Below are positions 61,985 through 64,000 of a stretch of 64,000 bases of DNA, one piece after another. The translations under genes were made by a program, and so were the position numbers. The notes beneath the pieces are model-generated. The model did not search any database, had not been told where the DNA came from, and saw only the letters and a list, made by a program, of their open reading frames with translations. Source of the DNA: Bacteroidales bacterium (GTDB lineage Bacteria > Bacteroidota > Bacteroidia > Bacteroidales > VadinHA17). The first letter of the stretch is position 1, and each line of letters begins with the position of its first letter. Where the stretch lies: the NCBI GenBank assembly GCA_016709865.1, contig JADJLX010000005.1:1860001-1924000 (forward strand). The letters run 5' to 3'.

Positions 61985-64000
61985 ATGAAAAAATTATTTA
62001 CCCTCCTGACAGCAGTAATAATCGCTGCAACAGTTTTTTCCCAGGCCCCTTCAAAATTCAGTTATCAGGCTGTTATACGAAACTCAGGTGGAGTTTTGGT
62101 ACAGAGCCAGGCAGTTGGAATTAAGATCAGTATTTTGCAGGGATCTGCAATAGGCTCCGCTGTATATGCAGAAACACACACTATTACAACTAATTCAAAC
62201 GGTCTTGTAACCCTGGAGATTGGCTCAGGTTCTGTTTTTAGCGGCAATTTTGGCTCTATCGACTGGAGCAACGGGCCATATTTTCTGCTTACGGAAACAG
62301 ATCCCACAGGTGGAACAAGTTACACAATAAGCGGTTCAAGCGAATTGGTAAGTGTGCCTTATGCCCTCTATGCAAAAAATGCTGAAACAGCTGATTACAA
62401 TAATCTCTCAAATCTGCCAGCCTTGTTTAATGGTGCTTATAGTAGTTTAACAGGTACCCCTGTTATTCCGACAACAACCAGTCAGCTGACAAATAACTCA
62501 GGATTTCTGACTTCTTACACAGAAACTGATCCAGTTTTTTCAGGATTTATAAATATTACCTCGCCTGCAAATAACCAATTATTAAAATATAATTCTGTTT
62601 CAGGCAAATGGGAAAACTGGACTTCCAATTTTCTTACAGGTTTTACAGAAACTGATCCCTTATGGACCTCAGCCAGTTTAAACTATTACACAAAAAGCCA
62701 GACAGATGTACTTATTGCCGGTCATGCCCATGATGATGCTTCGACAACAGTAAGCGGATTTATGAGTGGAACCGATAAAACTAAACTAGACGGATTAACA
62801 AATGCAGATGGTTCTGAAACCGTAGTAACTTCTGGTACCAATGTCTCAGTTACAGGTTCCGGAACCACCGGCAGCCCATATATTATTAATGCGGCAGGAA
62901 GCAATGGCTGGAACCTGACAGGAAATGCGGGTACTGTTGATGGTACAAATTTTATTGGTACTACTGACGGAGCTCCTTTTAATATAAGGGTCAATAATCA
63001 AAAAGCCGGAAGAATAGATCCTGCTTTATTTAATTCTTTTTATGGTTTGCTGGCAGGCAATTCCAACACCACCGGAAGTGCTAACGTTGCTATTGGAAGC
63101 GGGGCACTCCGCTCCAATACCATTGGAGCAGGTAATACTGCCAGCGGAACAAATGCACTTTACTCCAATACTGAAGGACAAGGCAATACTGCAACCGGAA
63201 GTAGTGCACTCAATTCAAACACCACCGGAAACAGAAATACAGCTACCGGTCTTTTAGCTCTCAGAGCAAATACAACTGGATATTATAATACTGCAACAGG
63301 CTATGCCGCATTATATTCACAAACCACAGGATTCGAAAATACTGCCTATGGTTACCAGGCACTTAACAACCTCACAACATCATACAGAAATACAGCTACC
63401 GGATTCCAATCTCTTTATTCCAACACTGGATATGATAATGCTGGTTTTGGATATCAGGCACTTGCTGATAACACGACCGGAGTATCAAATACAGCCACCG
63501 GAAGTAATTCCAACAGGTTTAACACCACAGGGTCAGCTAATACATCAGCCGGATATTCTTCACTTTATTCAAACACACAAGGCTATTCCAATACTGCTAT
63601 TGGATATCAGACGCTCTATACAAATACCACAGGAAATTCAAATACTGCATTGGGATATGATGCAGATGTAAGCACGGGTGCACTAACCAATGCTACTGCA
63701 ATTGGTGCAGGCTCGATCGTAAATACGAGTAATTCCGTTCAGTTAGGCAATTCATCTGTAACAAAGGTTTATGCCGGAACAGGTAACACAGCCACACTTA
63801 TTGCGGGAGGCTTGCAGATGACAGGAGGAATGCCCGGAGTAGGCAAAGTACTTACTTCAGATGCGAGCGGAGTGGCTTCATGGACAGCCCCCGCTGCAGG
63901 AGTAAATGCCGACTGGAATGCAGTTAGCGGAGCTTCAGAAATTTTAAATAAACCCGTACTTGCTATAGTTGCCACAACTGGTAGCTATACTGATTTGACC
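61985..64000 (+). CDS. Repeat-rich surface protein, N-terminal part (3' end outside window)
   Basis: Open from an ATG at 61985 to the window edge (672 residues). Signal peptide (MKKLFTLLTAVIIAATVFSQ), then a conserved Bacteroidota start domain (APSKFSYQAVIRNSGGVLVQ, VPYALYAKNAETA). A middle part of TETDP-type segments follows, then 12 repeats of about 17 aa with NTTG..NTATG...L (about residues 361-563). The pattern resembles the beta-roll of trimeric autotransporter heads. Probably a surface adhesin or sheath protein, with the C-terminal anchor (T9SS or chaperone domain) outside the window. Confidence 0.8.
   Translation, partial: MKKLFTLLTAVIIAATVFSQAPSKFSYQAVIRNSGGVLVQSQAVGIKISILQGSAIGSAVYAETHTITTNSNGLVTLEIGSGSVFSGNFGSIDWSNGPYFLLTETDPTGGTSYTISGSSELVSVPYALYAKNAETADYNNLSNLPALFNGAYSSLTGTPVIPTTTSQLTNNSGFLTSYTETDPVFSGFINITSPANNQLLKYNSVSGKWENWTSNFLTGFTETDPLWTSASLNYYTKSQTDVLIAGHAHDDASTTVSGFMSGTDKTKLDGLTNADGSETVVTSGTNVSVTGSGTTGSPYIINAAGSNGWNLTGNAGTVDGTNFIGTTDGAPFNIRVNNQKAGRIDPALFNSFYGLLAGNSNTTGSANVAIGSGALRSNTIGAGNTASGTNALYSNTEGQGNTATGSSALNSNTTGNRNTATGLLALRANTTGYYNTATGYAALYSQTTGFENTAYGYQALNNLTTSYRNTATGFQSLYSNTGYDNAGFGYQALADNTTGVSNTATGSNSNRFNTTGSANTSAGYSSLYSNTQGYSNTAIGYQTLYTNTTGNSNTALGYDADVSTGALTNATAIGAGSIVNTSNSVQLGNSSVTKVYAGTGNTATLIAGGLQMTGGMPGVGKVLTSDASGVASWTAPAAGVNADWNAVSGASEILNKPVLAIVATTGSYTDLT
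63065..63673 (+). repeat. Twelve in-frame 51-bp repeats (17-aa units)
   Basis: Coding repeats with consensus NTTG-x2-NTATG-x3-AL-x2 in the surface protein gene. Eleven units are 17 aa and one (NTGYDNAGFGYQALAD) is 16 aa. Nucleotide copies have diverged, so the array is not recent. Confidence 0.85.

Noticed and set aside
63042..63671. Repeat array that could be taken for CRISPR or for extra ORFs in other frames
   Set aside because: Units are in frame with the long surface-protein gene, differ in sequence and have no spacers; the other-frame ORFs are by-products.

Overview
The window looks like chromosomal DNA of a Bacteroidota member, probably an environmental Bacteroidales/Marinilabiliales-type heterotroph. 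The evidence is a SusC/SusD pair, a type IX secretion sorting domain, two-component sensors with beta-propeller and Y_Y_Y domains, DUF4956, fused M16 peptidases, TAnnTTTG-like -7 promoter elements and an AT-rich base composition. No species can be named from the sequence alone.

Layout. (1) 1-11,300: the end of a glycan-uptake locus (SusD fragment, SusC), a LytTR response regulator, small envelope and soluble proteins, and a beta-helix polysaccharide hydrolase. (2) 11,500-20,600: a signalling island with a propeller/SpoIIE phosphatase, a TPR-CHAT caspase-like protein and three secreted proteins of unknown function, two of which share an N-terminal module. (3) 20,700-36,500: mostly housekeeping and envelope genes, namely a DEAD-box helicase, an SdiA-regulated-type lipoprotein, DUF4956, ThpR, a large hybrid sensor kinase, two M16 peptidases, an O-methyltransferase and an alpha-L-fucosidase. 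tRNA-Phe, tRNA-Gly and tRNA-Leu lie here, with several families of short intergenic inverted repeats. (4) 36,500-42,550: a plasmid-like integrated element next to tRNA-Leu(TAA). It carries an excisionase-like HTH, an iteron-like array before a RepL-like gene, a TOPRIM primase-like gene, ParA with phased repeats and a small partner, SSB and RadC. No integrase or second att copy is visible. (5) 42,560-59,190: larE, then a compact 12-gene minus-strand nitrate respiration cluster. In transcription order it is: Fe-S protein, NrfD/ActC-like membrane protein, monoheme cytochrome c, unknown protein, diheme cytochrome c, narG, narH, narJ, narI, narK, a TDT transporter and a FAD oxidoreductase. (6) 59,200-61,030: two regulators suited to nitrogen-oxide or redox control, an Rrf2-hemerythrin fusion divergent from the nar cluster and a Cys-rich MerR protein. 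(7) 61,400-64,000: a T9SS cargo protein carrying a perfect 28-nt palindrome inside its reading frame, and the start of a repeat-rich surface protein that runs off the window.

How the genes work together. The nar cluster would let the cell import nitrate (NarK) and reduce it with menaquinol through NarI-NarH-NarG. The Fe-S/NrfD/cytochrome c genes at its front suggest an extra quinol- and cytochrome-linked branch. The Rrf2-hemerythrin protein is the obvious candidate for local control, and two AT-rich palindromes lie in the shared intergenic region. The most unusual observations are the Nar front-end module, a periplasmic insertion in NarK, the CHAT/SpoIIE island, the homologous leader regions of ssb and radC, and the palindromic repeat inside a coding sequence. 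All function statements come from motifs read by eye; no database search was possible.
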